From positions 806,001 through 870,000 of the forward strand of contig CAZILL010000002.1 in the NCBI GenBank assembly GCA_964540105.1: a DNA stretch of 64,000 nt, in the 5' to 3' direction. This document shows, in pieces, positions 50,130 through 58,764 of the stretch; position 1 is the stretch's first letter; the number at the start of each line of letters is the position of its first letter. The notes beneath the pieces were generated by a model, which did not search any database, was not told where the DNA came from, and was given only the letters and a program-made list of their open reading frames with translations. The stretch comes from DATKJY01 sp964540105. GTDB lineage: Bacteria; Zixibacteria; MSB-5A5; GN15; FEB-12. Both the position numbers and the translations under genes were made by a program.

Positions 50130-51050
50130 ATGCGACTTCAGACATGCATGCTTCTTGTGATCTTCGTGTCCTTTGGAACTATTGGGGTTTCCGGCAGGGA
50201 ACTGCAGCTAAGTTCGTCTCGCATGTCTCAGGAACTCCTGCAGATGCGCTATCAAGGAGTTCGCATGTTGTCCGAGGAAGAGCCATCGGCGTCAACTCAT
50301 CAAGTGGACCAGTCGGAGAGCGTCTCGAATCGATCATCCAAGCAGTGGAAACGCAAGTCCGCCCCGAAAGCGTTCGCCATGTCGTTGGTGATACCCGGCC
50401 TCGGACAGTTCTACTATGGGAGTCGCGTCAAGGCGGCCCTCTTCTTCGGGGCGGATGTTGCGTTCTGGGCGCTGGCTTCTTCATCGCACAAGAAAGGGAA
50501 TGAACTGACCGACGAGTTCAACGCGTTTAATCGCGCCCACTGGAATCGAGATTCGTACGAACAGAAGTACCTGTTGTGGACCTATGGTTTTGCCGACGAC
50601 GAAGAGATCCCGACGGATAAAACCGAAATCAGCCATCATCTTCCGGACACTGAAACACAGCAGTACTTCGAAATGACCGGCAAATACAACCAGTTTGCAT
50701 GGGGGTGGGACGACGCCGAATTGAACGGTAAGAAGATAGATGACTACAGCGTGCAGAATCCGCCACTCCGGATTCTGGAACCGGCGTCGACTCCATATTC
50801 CCAGAACCGCCTCACGTATGAAGATATGCGCCACTCCGCGAACAAGAAGTTCGAACAATCTCGAGCCATGATTATGCTGGCAATGGCCAACCGCATCATC
50901 AGCAGCTTCGAGGCGCTCTTCACGGTCAACAGGCACAATCGCGGTCTGGCGCCCGAGCAGCAGTTCAGCAGAGTAGAGGTTCGGGCGTCGCTGAAGTCAT
51001 ACCGCGCTAAGCGCGACACCCCGTTTCTGAAATTGACATATCGATTCTAA
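50130..51050 (+). CDS. DUF5683-like membrane protein, copy 1
   Basis: A 306-residue protein; the ATG at 50130 has AGAGGA six bases upstream, while an ATG at 50115 overlaps the preceding stop. After a signal peptide (residues 1-22) and a polar region comes the DUF5683 pattern KAFAMSLVIPGLGQFYYGSRVKAALFFGADVAFWAL, where the P-G-L-G-Q-x-Y element identifies a membrane hairpin domain. Further hydrophobic segments occur near residues 250-275 (RAMIMLAMANRIISSFEALF). Function unknown; DUF5683 proteins are common in Bacteroidota envelopes. The next gene is a paralogue with the same core. Confidence 0.75.
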   Translation: MRLQTCMLLVIFVSFGTIGVSGRELQLSSSRMSQELLQMRYQGVRMLSEEEPSASTHQVDQSESVSNRSSKQWKRKSAPKAFAMSLVIPGLGQFYYGSRVKAALFFGADVAFWALASSSHKKGNELTDEFNAFNRAHWNRDSYEQKYLLWTYGFADDEEIPTDKTEISHHLPDTETQQYFEMTGKYNQFAWGWDDAELNGKKIDDYSVQNPPLRILEPASTPYSQNRLTYEDMRHSANKKFEQSRAMIMLAMANRIISSFEALFTVNRHNRGLAPEQQFSRVEVRASLKSYRAKRDTPFLKLTYRF

Positions 51051-51058
51051 GAAAGCGA

Positions 51059-51868
51059 ATGAACTGCACTTCCCTCAAACGCTGGGCGATCATACTGACT
51101 GCCAGTTGCTGCGCCGGATCACTTTACGGACAGGTAAGTTATCCGGCGCTCACCATCCAGGAAGAGTTTCACCAGCGGATGGGAGATCTTAGCCCGCGAT
51201 TTGCGGCGCTCTCAGACAGCTCGCGGCGCCCAAGCCAGGCCGTCGGAACAGAGCCCAGCGATGAGGGGACAAGACGCAAGTCTTCCGCAAAGGCGCTTCT
51301 GCTCTCCGCGGTTGTGCCGGGGGCGGGACAGTTCTATCTGGGACAGAGAAGCCGCGCTCGTTTCTTCTTCGCCGGTGAAGCGCTCTCATGGATTGGCTAT
51401 GCGTCGTTTCGGCTGTTTGGCCACTGGCGCGAGGAAGACATGATCCGATTTGCCCGCCAGCGCGCGGGAGCAGATTTGAATGGGAAATCCGAACGGTTTC
51501 AGGACATCGTCGGCTTCTATTGGGACATAGACCAGTACAATTCACTGGGGCGTGCTTATGACCCACAACGCGCATATCTTCCAGACACGCCGGAAAATCA
51601 CTGGCGATGGCAGGATCCGGCCGATCAGGTATCGTATCGGCTGCTGAAGAATCGCAGCCGGGGAGCGTTCGATCGAGCCCGACTCATGATCGGCGTTATG
51701 GTCGTCAACCGCGCTCTCAGCGTTATTGACACCTATCGCGAGCTGCGTCATCGAAATTCCCGCAAGGGGCTTTCATCGTCGCTGACCGATCTGGGTAATT
51801 ATTCGCTCGATTTCGATCCGTTTGGCCGGAATGATCAGGTGACCCTCACGTGGCGTGCACCGTTCTGA
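51059..51868 (+). CDS. DUF5683-like membrane protein, copy 2
   Basis: A 269-residue paralogue of the preceding gene, eight bases downstream. It has a signal peptide (about 1-24) and the same core: KSSAKALLLSAVVPGAGQFYLGQRSRARFFFAGEALSWIGY, again with P-G-x-G-Q-F-Y. The later segment ARLMIGVMVVNRALSVIDTYRELRHR matches copy 1 in position (RAMIMLAMANRIISSFEAL). The tandem pair is probably an old duplication, as identity outside the core looks low. The intervening regions differ, so the two may form a heteromer. Function unknown. Confidence 0.75.
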   Translation: MNCTSLKRWAIILTASCCAGSLYGQVSYPALTIQEEFHQRMGDLSPRFAALSDSSRRPSQAVGTEPSDEGTRRKSSAKALLLSAVVPGAGQFYLGQRSRARFFFAGEALSWIGYASFRLFGHWREEDMIRFARQRAGADLNGKSERFQDIVGFYWDIDQYNSLGRAYDPQRAYLPDTPENHWRWQDPADQVSYRLLKNRSRGAFDRARLMIGVMVVNRALSVIDTYRELRHRNSRKGLSSSLTDLGNYSLDFDPFGRNDQVTLTWRAPF

Positions 51869-51870
51869 TC

Positions 51871-52839
51871 ATGCGGCGATCCCCTTTCCCGGCGACGCTC
51901 GCCTTGCTGGCATTGCTTACTCAGTCCTGCACCAAGCCGCCGTCGAAAATAGATCACACCACAGCGCTCACGGTGCGACGACCTGCCGAACTACTTGTAA
52001 AGCAAGTCATCTCCGGCCCTATCCTTGGCATGCAGATGAAGAACCCTTCGGGGCTCGCCGCCGATGATCAAGGTGCACTCTACGTTTGCGACGCGGGCAA
52101 CAATCGAATACTCAAGTTCGGCAGCGATCTGACGCCGGTCAGGGAGTCAGGTGGTTTCGGGAGTGAACCCGGGCTGTTCGGCCAGCCGCGCTTTGTAACA
52201 GTCGACAACCGCTTGAACCTATGGGTCACCGATCCGGGAAGTCGGCGCGTTGTTCGTCTTGACGCAAACCTCAAGTACGTCGACGAAGTGAACTTGCATG
52301 ATGAACAGGATGCTCTGAAGTACGGCGCTCCCACCGGCGTCGCGTCGTCCATCTACGGCGTCTTGTGGATAGCGGATCGAGAGAAGAGTCGCGTTGCTAC
52401 GTTTGATAACGTCGGCCGTTTTGACCGATTTGTTGGCGACTTCGGTTATAGCGGAGGACAGCTTCTCCACCCCGAGAAGATCATCACGGGCCCCGACGAC
52501 GAGTATGTCGTGTGCGATGCCGGCAACCGCAGGATCGTTTTCTACGACAGCTACGGAAACTTCACGAGGACCCTGGAAAATCCCCGATTCGAGTTTCCCG
52601 TTGCCGTCACCGATGATCGCGCCGGGAACCTCTGGATTCTCGATCAGAAGCTCGGTATCCTGAGTCTCTACGATCAGCAAAGACGCTTCGTGCTGGAGCG
52701 AGGCCCGCAATTGAACGGCAACTCGACCGCTCTTCGTGCTCCTTCCGATATTGCAGTGATGTCCGACGGACGGATAGTCATCGCTGATAGTGGCAACAAC
52801 CGTCTCGTCGTATGTGAAACAATCTCTGCTGCTCCGTAA
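51871..52839 (+). CDS. NHL-repeat beta-propeller lipoprotein
   Basis: A 322-residue protein with a lipoprotein signal (lipobox LTQSC at about residue 20). Six NHL-type blades can be read, each with the pattern P-x-G-hydrophobic-A/V, then L-Y/W-V-x-D-x-G/x-x-x-R: for example YVCDAGNNRILKF, WVTDPGSRRVVRL, WIADREKSRVATF, VVCDAGNRRIVFY, WILDQKLGILSLY and VIADSGNNRLVV. The six-bladed layout is typical for this family. It should sit at an envelope membrane and act as a protein-binding propeller. It starts two bases after the previous stop, so is in the same operon. Confidence 0.88.
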   Translation: MRRSPFPATLALLALLTQSCTKPPSKIDHTTALTVRRPAELLVKQVISGPILGMQMKNPSGLAADDQGALYVCDAGNNRILKFGSDLTPVRESGGFGSEPGLFGQPRFVTVDNRLNLWVTDPGSRRVVRLDANLKYVDEVNLHDEQDALKYGAPTGVASSIYGVLWIADREKSRVATFDNVGRFDRFVGDFGYSGGQLLHPEKIITGPDDEYVVCDAGNRRIVFYDSYGNFTRTLENPRFEFPVAVTDDRAGNLWILDQKLGILSLYDQQRRFVLERGPQLNGNSTALRAPSDIAVMSDGRIVIADSGNNRLVVCETISAAP

Positions 52840-52851
52840 GAGCCGGGTGAA

Positions 52852-55800
52852 ATGGACAGGGGCTGGTTCGCACAGGCGTGCAGGATTGCGGCGTGCGGCT
52901 GCCTTTTCACCCAGATGGCCATTGCCCGGACCGACACTCTGCTGGTAGGTTCGGCGATTCCCTCCCGGTTCTTGATTCCAGCCAGTCGCATCTTTTCTAA
53001 TTCGGACACATTATACATGAACGGGCGGCTCCTCGCTCGTGGCACGGAGTACCGGTTGGGCGCGGGTGAGAACCTGTTCGAACTTGCTCAGATTCAACGC
53101 ACCCCCAACGACACCCTGCGGATCATCTATCATGAATGGCCGAACTGGATGCTCAAATCGTTTGGTCGGCCAATACCTGAAGCGACTGATCGACCCACGG
53201 TCGTCCCACAAGAACCCACGATCGCCAGAAGCGCTAATCCCGGTCTCTTCGGCGAAGGGGTCAGGATCGATGGAGCCAAGTCGTTTCGTTTTTCCACGCG
53301 TACTTCGGGGAACGCTGAATTCGGCCAATCCCTTGATCTTCGCCTTAGCGGTGAACTGTCACCCGGGTTCGAACTCACCGGTGCAATTTCTGATCGGGGC
53401 TACAACCCCAGCTACGGCACCTCCAATAGCCGACTTAGTGAGCTCGACAAAGTCAATCTCCAGTTGAAATCATCACACCTACAGGCACGTGTCGGTGATA
53501 TCGACATGGCTGCTTCTCAGAAGTCGGGGAATAAGCAGGCCTCAGGCTTCTCGATTGCGCTTTCGTATCCGCAATGGCAGGCGCACGGCGCTATCGCCCG
53601 ACCCAGAGGCAGATTTCAAACCATCTCATTTCCAGGGCTCGATGGCTTTCAGGGACCGTATCAGATCGCTTCCGGGTCCAAGATTACTCCTGTTGTTCCG
53701 AATTCCGAAACGGTCTGGCTTGACGGTCAGAAGCTGGAGCGAGGGATCGAAAAGGACTATTCAATCGATTACCCGGCAGGTCGAATAACCTTGAGCAGCC
53801 GCCATCCGATTGACCGCAGAAGTCGCTTCGAGGTCGACTTTGAGCCACAGTTAGACGCGTATCGCATGGAAATGGCCGAAGTAGGCGGCGCGGTTCAAGC
53901 GAAGGACTCCCTATTCGCGTTCTCTGTGGATGCAACGCGTGAGGGGGATAATCGGAACCAGTCGATCGGAATCGGGTTGTCTGAAACCGACAGACAGATT
54001 CTCGAGAACAGCGCCGACAGCGCTGCTTCGCGCTCCGGCGTCGTTCAGGACACGGCAGGCGATTACGAACTGGAGACTGAGCTTCTTCCAGACTCAGTCT
54101 TTCGCTACGTTGGTCCGTCGAATGGCACCTATCGGATAACCTTCACGTACGTAGGCATTGGTCGCGGTTCGTATCATTTCTTTGGAGCCGGGAACTATCA
54201 GTTCGCCGGGCGGGATTCCGGGGACTACCTGCCGATTGTCATCCTCACCAAGCCTGAGCGACTCGATTCGTATCGTGCTCGTGCGAGTTTTCGCCCGAGC
54301 GACTTGGGGAGATTCACAGTTGACTATCGCCAGACGGAATTCGACGATAATCTGTTCTCAAGTCAACCGCGCACGCGGCAGACCGGTCGAGCGTACCTGG
54401 CTTCGTATGCGAGACAGTGGCAATCTGGGGAGCAGATCAACTCGATCAGCCTCAGTCGCCGTTATCGTCAACCAACGTTCCGATCTCGGGAGCGCTTCTC
54501 GCCGGTCGACCTCGTTCGGGATTTCCTCGTCCCGACTTCCGATAGTACTACCTCTTCTACCGAAACATGGCAGGAATTCAAGGGTGAGTTCCATCTGATT
54601 CGTGCACTGGCAATCACCCCATCGTATTCCACGTTATCCTACGGCCGGGGCTTTTCATCGCGAGCAGGCAGCGTTGGGATCGTATTGAGACCGCTGTCAC
54701 ACTTCACGTCGAATCTGTCATGGCGGGCCGTTGCGGCTCACCGCTCTACCGATTCCGCCTCACTGCCGGGAGAAGCGAACAGCTACGCGGCGACCGTCGC
54801 CTATCGGTTCAGTCAAGACCATTCCATCGAAATAGGGGCAGAGCTCGATTCACGGGAACACTATTACTCTGGCCTGCCAAAAGGGACGCGGTTTGTGCGT
54901 TCTTTCGCGAATCTTACTGTTGGCCACGAGCGTTTGCGCTACGAGTACTACCGTGAGGACAGCCTTTCGACCACTTGGTTTACTGACCTTCGGAGGCAGC
55001 GCATCACCTCGCGCTCGGAGCGGGCGCTGGGAAACCTCCGATATCAGATTGACGCTTCATACCAATGGTTGCAGCTATTGAGTAGTCGGCAGGGGAGTTT
55101 CCTGGCGCGCTCCAACCTGACCTATTCGAATCCGCAGAAGAACTTTGCAGCGAATGCCGCGATCTCACTGTCCGATGAACTGAGAAGTGAGCGCGGAATC
55201 AGCTATCTGGAGGTGCCCTCAGGACGCGGGAACTACATTCTCGACAACGGGCGGTATGTACCCGATCCTGACGGCAACTTCGTTCAGGTCGAGGAGATTC
55301 TGTCGGCTCAATCTCGCGTGCGTCGCGCAGAGAAGAACTTCCAATTCAGCAAGGACTGGCGCGACGTCTCCATGCACTTCACCTCTGAGGTCAAAGAGGA
55401 ACTGCTACCGGCCGGTACGCGACCCTGGATCTGGGCGCTGCCGTTCTATTCGGACGAATCCGAGGCGTATTTGTACCTTTCGAGACGATATGCCGGCGAC
55501 CTTCACCTGTTTGGCTGGAGCACATTTCACTTCGTGAACCTCGAGGCCTCAGAGGAACTCGAGAAACGTCGCCTCGGATCTCAAACTGCGCAACGTCGAG
55601 ACCAGAAACTGCAACTCATGTTCAAAGAGGCTCTGGGGAGGCTGTATTGCGATCAGGCCCTTGATCTGTATCACTCGCGGCGCGATGCTTACTTCAGCAG
55701 CGGCGGCGACATCAGCGGTTACAAAGTTCGTACGGGAGTCAAACGGACGCTCGACGTCGGAGAGTACGGAGCCAGCCTGAGTTATCGAAGGGCAGCATCC

Positions 55801-56100
55801 AGCCATGACGAACAGTCGCGCATTCTGTCAATCATCACCGACATACGTAGTCGACTGAGGCAGCGGGGGGAACTACGCATATCGGTCGAACTCTTTCGTC
55901 AGATTCTCGATCGGGTTACAGAGTATCCTTCCTATCAACTCACCGATAACCACTTTGGTCAACGGGGAGCAAACTGGTCTTTAGCGCTCAATTACCGAAT
56001 GAGGGAAGGGATGCGCCTCAACATCACACTTTCCGGTCGCTCCGCAGACGACCGCGCTGCGCGGATTACTGCCCGAGGTGAGTTTGTTACGGAGTTTTGA
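52852..56100 (+). CDS. Large outer-membrane beta-barrel protein, SprA-like motifs (putative)
   Basis: A 1082-residue exported protein with a signal peptide ending near AIA (about residue 25). Residues 30-150 are a soluble domain; residues about 175-1080 are mainly amphipathic strands with many aromatic and arginine-rich turns, as in an outer-membrane beta-barrel. The final residues end in F (TEF). A motif at about residues 280-345 (GSKITPVVPNSETVWLDGQ, DYSIDYPAGRITLSS, SRFEVDFE) resembles the repeated strand units I recall from SprA-type T9SS translocon proteins, but the chain is less than half the length of SprA. It is followed within three bases by an Omp85 protein. A T9SS translocon-like or other surface export role is inference. 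Confidence 0.65.
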   Translation: MDRGWFAQACRIAACGCLFTQMAIARTDTLLVGSAIPSRFLIPASRIFSNSDTLYMNGRLLARGTEYRLGAGENLFELAQIQRTPNDTLRIIYHEWPNWMLKSFGRPIPEATDRPTVVPQEPTIARSANPGLFGEGVRIDGAKSFRFSTRTSGNAEFGQSLDLRLSGELSPGFELTGAISDRGYNPSYGTSNSRLSELDKVNLQLKSSHLQARVGDIDMAASQKSGNKQASGFSIALSYPQWQAHGAIARPRGRFQTISFPGLDGFQGPYQIASGSKITPVVPNSETVWLDGQKLERGIEKDYSIDYPAGRITLSSRHPIDRRSRFEVDFEPQLDAYRMEMAEVGGAVQAKDSLFAFSVDATREGDNRNQSIGIGLSETDRQILENSADSAASRSGVVQDTAGDYELETELLPDSVFRYVGPSNGTYRITFTYVGIGRGSYHFFGAGNYQFAGRDSGDYLPIVILTKPERLDSYRARASFRPSDLGRFTVDYRQTEFDDNLFSSQPRTRQTGRAYLASYARQWQSGEQINSISLSRRYRQPTFRSRERFSPVDLVRDFLVPTSDSTTSSTETWQEFKGEFHLIRALAITPSYSTLSYGRGFSSRAGSVGIVLRPLSHFTSNLSWRAVAAHRSTDSASLPGEANSYAATVAYRFSQDHSIEIGAELDSREHYYSGLPKGTRFVRSFANLTVGHERLRYEYYREDSLSTTWFTDLRRQRITSRSERALGNLRYQIDASYQWLQLLSSRQGSFLARSNLTYSNPQKNFAANAAISLSDELRSERGISYLEVPSGRGNYILDNGRYVPDPDGNFVQVEEILSAQSRVRRAEKNFQFSKDWRDVSMHFTSEVKEELLPAGTRPWIWALPFYSDESEAYLYLSRRYAGDLHLFGWSTFHFVNLEASEELEKRRLGSQTAQRRDQKLQLMFKEALGRLYCDQALDLYHSRRDAYFSSGGDISGYKVRTGVKRTLDVGEYGASLSYRRAASSHDEQSRILSIITDIRSRLRQRGELRISVELFRQILDRVTEYPSYQLTDNHFGQRGANWSLALNYRMREGMRLNITLSGRSADDRAARITARGEFVTEF

Positions 56101-56103
56101 GTC

Positions 56104-57747
56104 ATGAAGTCAGTCTTCTGGGCAGCATCTGCAGTACTATTGAGCGTCTGTCAAGTGCACTCATCCACAATTCACTTCACTGGCACGCCGCCTGTTGAAA
56201 AGCAGGCGCTATTGAGAAGTAGTGATCGGCTGCTCAGAAGCAGCGTACCACGCACGGTGGCGCTGGATTCGATCGCATTCTGGCTGATTGAGCTTGGCTA
56301 TCTCGAAGCCACTGCAAGACAATCGGGAGACTCGATCCTTGTTTCGGCCGGGCCTCTTTATAGGCTTGAGACGGTTCGTGTCAGTCATGATTCTACGATG
56401 GCATTTCATCCAAGAACAGCTTTCTCGAAGTTGGCCCTCGAGGCGGCTGCCGACTCGCTGCTCTCCCGTTACCAAGTCGACGGTCACTACTATGCTCGCG
56501 CTTCGATAGACTCAACGACGCGCGCCGGCAACGATCTCTCAATCTCGGCGAAGATCAATCCCGGGCCGGTCGTGACGATCAGAAAGAGAATCTACAACGG
56601 GCTCAGGTACAGCCGCCCGGGACTGGTCGACCGCTTCCTGCGAAACGACTTCGGCGAGTTGCTCACCCAAACGGCAATTGAACGAGTAGAGCGGGACGCT
56701 TCTGCGATACCCTTTCTGGAAGCGATCTTGCCGGTTACGGTTGAGCCTTGCCCCGGATACACACAAGCCGACTTGGTCTTTACCTTTGCAGAGAAGCGCC
56801 AGTTCCGCTTCTTTGGTGGCGCTGGCTATCTGCCCGACAATTCAACCGGTCTGGTCTGGAACGTCGATCTTACGCTGCAGAATCTCTTTGGAGATGGAAG
56901 ACAGCTCTCGCTTCGTTCGGAGAGGCGAGAATTGGGAAAGAACACGCTGTCGATCAGTTATGTTCAACCTTCATTCTTGCTGGGAATCGGTGAACTCCGG
57001 GCTGAAGTCTCCACGCGCGATTATCGCAATCAATTTTACGAGTTCGCAATGTCTGCTGAGCAGACCACTCGCTTGGCTGATCATCTGGACGTAGGCGTCG
57101 GGATTGGCTGGAAGCGTGTTGAGCCTGCTCAGCGGGAGATCGGCTACAATCGTGTAACGGCGGAGGTCACAGGCAGCCGCTCATCGTTTGGACTGGTCCA
57201 GAATCCCGTAAGCGGGGTAGCCCTTTCCTGGAGTGTCGCCTATGCCCATCGCAGCTATCGACCCGACAGTTCGTTTTTCTCCACCCAGAGCACATCGTTT
57301 AGTGAAACACGAACATCCGCCAGCTTCGACTGGTATCATTGCCTGGCCGGACCGATTGTTTCGCGCCTGCGTGCCCGCTATCAAGGCCTTGAGACGTCGG
57401 AAAGTACGCCACCCCTCTCCGAGCTCTATCTTGTGGGCGGGGCACTCACTCTCCGTGGCTTTCGCAATGATCAGTTCGCCGCCCAGCGAACCGTCCTCGC
57501 AACAGTGGAACCTCGGGTGAGGTTCCACTCGTCATACCTCTTTCTCTTTTGCGATGCGGCGTATATCAACCGACCGTCAAGCGGGTCAATCGAAGGGTCG
57601 ACGGTCAAGGAGCTCTTCCGCAACGGCTATGGGGTCGGGTTTGCCATCGTCGACAGAGCGAGCTTTCTCCGCCTTTCGCTCGGATGGAATCCTGAGGTAG
57701 CGCTCTCCGAGCCGAGGCTGTTACTTGAGTTCTCCGCTGGATTATAG
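56104..57747 (+). CDS. Omp85-family outer-membrane protein (BamA/TamA-like)
   Basis: A 547-residue protein with a signal peptide (about 1-20), POTRA-like domains to about residue 230 (FTGTPPVEKQALLRSS, LYRLETVRVSHDST, GPVVTIRKRIYNG), and a C-terminal beta-barrel. Near residue 440-475 the sequence LYLVGGALTLRGFRNDQFAAQ matches the V/L-R-G-F/Y lid motif of Omp85 proteins. The barrel ends with an aromatic-ended strand pattern typical of the family. Only about two to three POTRAs are present, so it is shorter than BamA (about 800) and nearer to TamA or FhaC-type proteins. It probably inserts or exports a partner, most obviously the preceding 1082-residue protein. Confidence 0.83.
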   Translation: MKSVFWAASAVLLSVCQVHSSTIHFTGTPPVEKQALLRSSDRLLRSSVPRTVALDSIAFWLIELGYLEATARQSGDSILVSAGPLYRLETVRVSHDSTMAFHPRTAFSKLALEAAADSLLSRYQVDGHYYARASIDSTTRAGNDLSISAKINPGPVVTIRKRIYNGLRYSRPGLVDRFLRNDFGELLTQTAIERVERDASAIPFLEAILPVTVEPCPGYTQADLVFTFAEKRQFRFFGGAGYLPDNSTGLVWNVDLTLQNLFGDGRQLSLRSERRELGKNTLSISYVQPSFLLGIGELRAEVSTRDYRNQFYEFAMSAEQTTRLADHLDVGVGIGWKRVEPAQREIGYNRVTAEVTGSRSSFGLVQNPVSGVALSWSVAYAHRSYRPDSSFFSTQSTSFSETRTSASFDWYHCLAGPIVSRLRARYQGLETSESTPPLSELYLVGGALTLRGFRNDQFAAQRTVLATVEPRVRFHSSYLFLFCDAAYINRPSSGSIEGSTVKELFRNGYGVGFAIVDRASFLRLSLGWNPEVALSEPRLLLEFSAGL

Positions 57748-57755
57748 TTGTTGAT

Positions 57756-58634
57756 TTGGCTCTCGTGTCGAGCTACTCTCCGCGCGTGTCGAAGCTCTCT
57801 GCAATCGCCCGACTTGTTCGCCTCCCAAATTGTCTGATCGCTGCTGCCGGAGTTCTTGTCGGGGCTCACATGGCGGGAGGAATTCGATCAATGTCAGCAA
57901 TGGCGCTTTCAGCCCTTGCCGCATCCCTCGTATGTGGAGCGGGGAATATTTCCAACGACATTCTCGATCTACGTATCGATGGCATCAATCGCCCAGACCG
58001 TGTTCTTGTCAGAGGGCTGCTCACGGTCCCATTCGCTCGACGGCTGGCCTTTACCTGCAATCTCCTTGCACTCCTTGTCGCCGGATTTGTCGGCGTGGCG
58101 GCGACGGGTTTCGTCGCCGGAGCGATTGTTCTCTTGATGGTCTATAATCACTATCTGAAGAAAGTCATGCTGGTTGGCAATATCGCCGTTGCCGCTCTCG
58201 GGGCTTTGATCTTCATAACCGGCGCGGCAGTTGCAGGGAAGGGCTCTCTGCTGCAACTTCCCGGTCCGCTCATTGCATCAGTCTTCGCTTTCCTGATGAA
58301 TTTGGCCAGGGAGCTGCTCAAAGATATCGAGGACGTTGAGGGGGATAGAGCGGAAGGAGTCGTTACGCTGCCGCAAGTTCTTGGCGCTACCCGTACGCAG
58401 GCTCTTGCTTGCCTAATCTGGCTCTTCTTGGTGAGTGTCACGTTTGTTCCGATCATTAAACACTGGTACGGAAGCTTCTACTCGGTCGCGGTTGTTCTTC
58501 TTTTCGATTTGCCGCTCTCCGCCATAATGTTGTGGATGATGTTCAGTCGCACGAAGCGATCAGTGGGCGTTGCTTCAGCGTCGCTAAAGATGGCAATGCC
58601 AGCCGGCATCATCATTCTCTTCTTAGCCCGATAG
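57756..58634 (+). CDS. UbiA-family prenyltransferase (geranylgeranylglycerol-phosphate-synthase-like)
   Basis: An up to 292-residue inner-membrane protein with about eight membrane helices. The start is uncertain: TTG 57756, GTG 57765 or GTG 57786. The first aspartate motif reads NDILDLRIDGINRPDR (N-D-x-x-D-x-x-x-D/N-x-x-N-x-P-x-R), and the second reads DIEDVEGD. These patterns occur in the archaeal-type digeranylgeranylglyceryl phosphate synthase subgroup and in ubiquinone and menaquinone prenyltransferases of the UbiA superfamily. Bacterial FCB genomes are known to carry such ether-lipid-type enzymes. The substrate cannot be fixed from sequence. It starts eight bases after the Omp85 stop, so lies at the operon end. 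Confidence 0.8.
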   Translation: MALVSSYSPRVSKLSAIARLVRLPNCLIAAAGVLVGAHMAGGIRSMSAMALSALAASLVCGAGNISNDILDLRIDGINRPDRVLVRGLLTVPFARRLAFTCNLLALLVAGFVGVAATGFVAGAIVLLMVYNHYLKKVMLVGNIAVAALGALIFITGAAVAGKGSLLQLPGPLIASVFAFLMNLARELLKDIEDVEGDRAEGVVTLPQVLGATRTQALACLIWLFLVSVTFVPIIKHWYGSFYSVAVVLLFDLPLSAIMLWMMFSRTKRSVGVASASLKMAMPAGIIILFLAR

Positions 58635-58637
58635 TAG

Positions 58638-58668
58638 TTGCAACCTACGCGAATTCTACTTGTATAAT
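58638..58668 (+). promoter_or_regulatory. Candidate promoter of the Bat operon
   Basis: Perfect TATAAT (58663-58668) with TTGCAA (58638-58643) at a long 19-base spacing. A perfect TTGACA also occurs at 58706, without a good -10. The first Bat gene begins at 58765; the remaining gap shows nothing else. Confidence 0.35.
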
Positions 58669-58764
58669 TCCCCTGTATGGTTGAGGCAGGACCGTAACTA
58701 AACACTTGACAAACAGTTACGCTTTGGTTTCTTGACCGGCTAAACATTTCACAAGGGTAAGAAT

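Noticed and set aside
40212..58634. Idea that the nine-gene unit is a recent horizontal insertion
   Set aside because: No integrase, transposase, direct repeats or tRNA border seen, and codon use looks like the neighbours.
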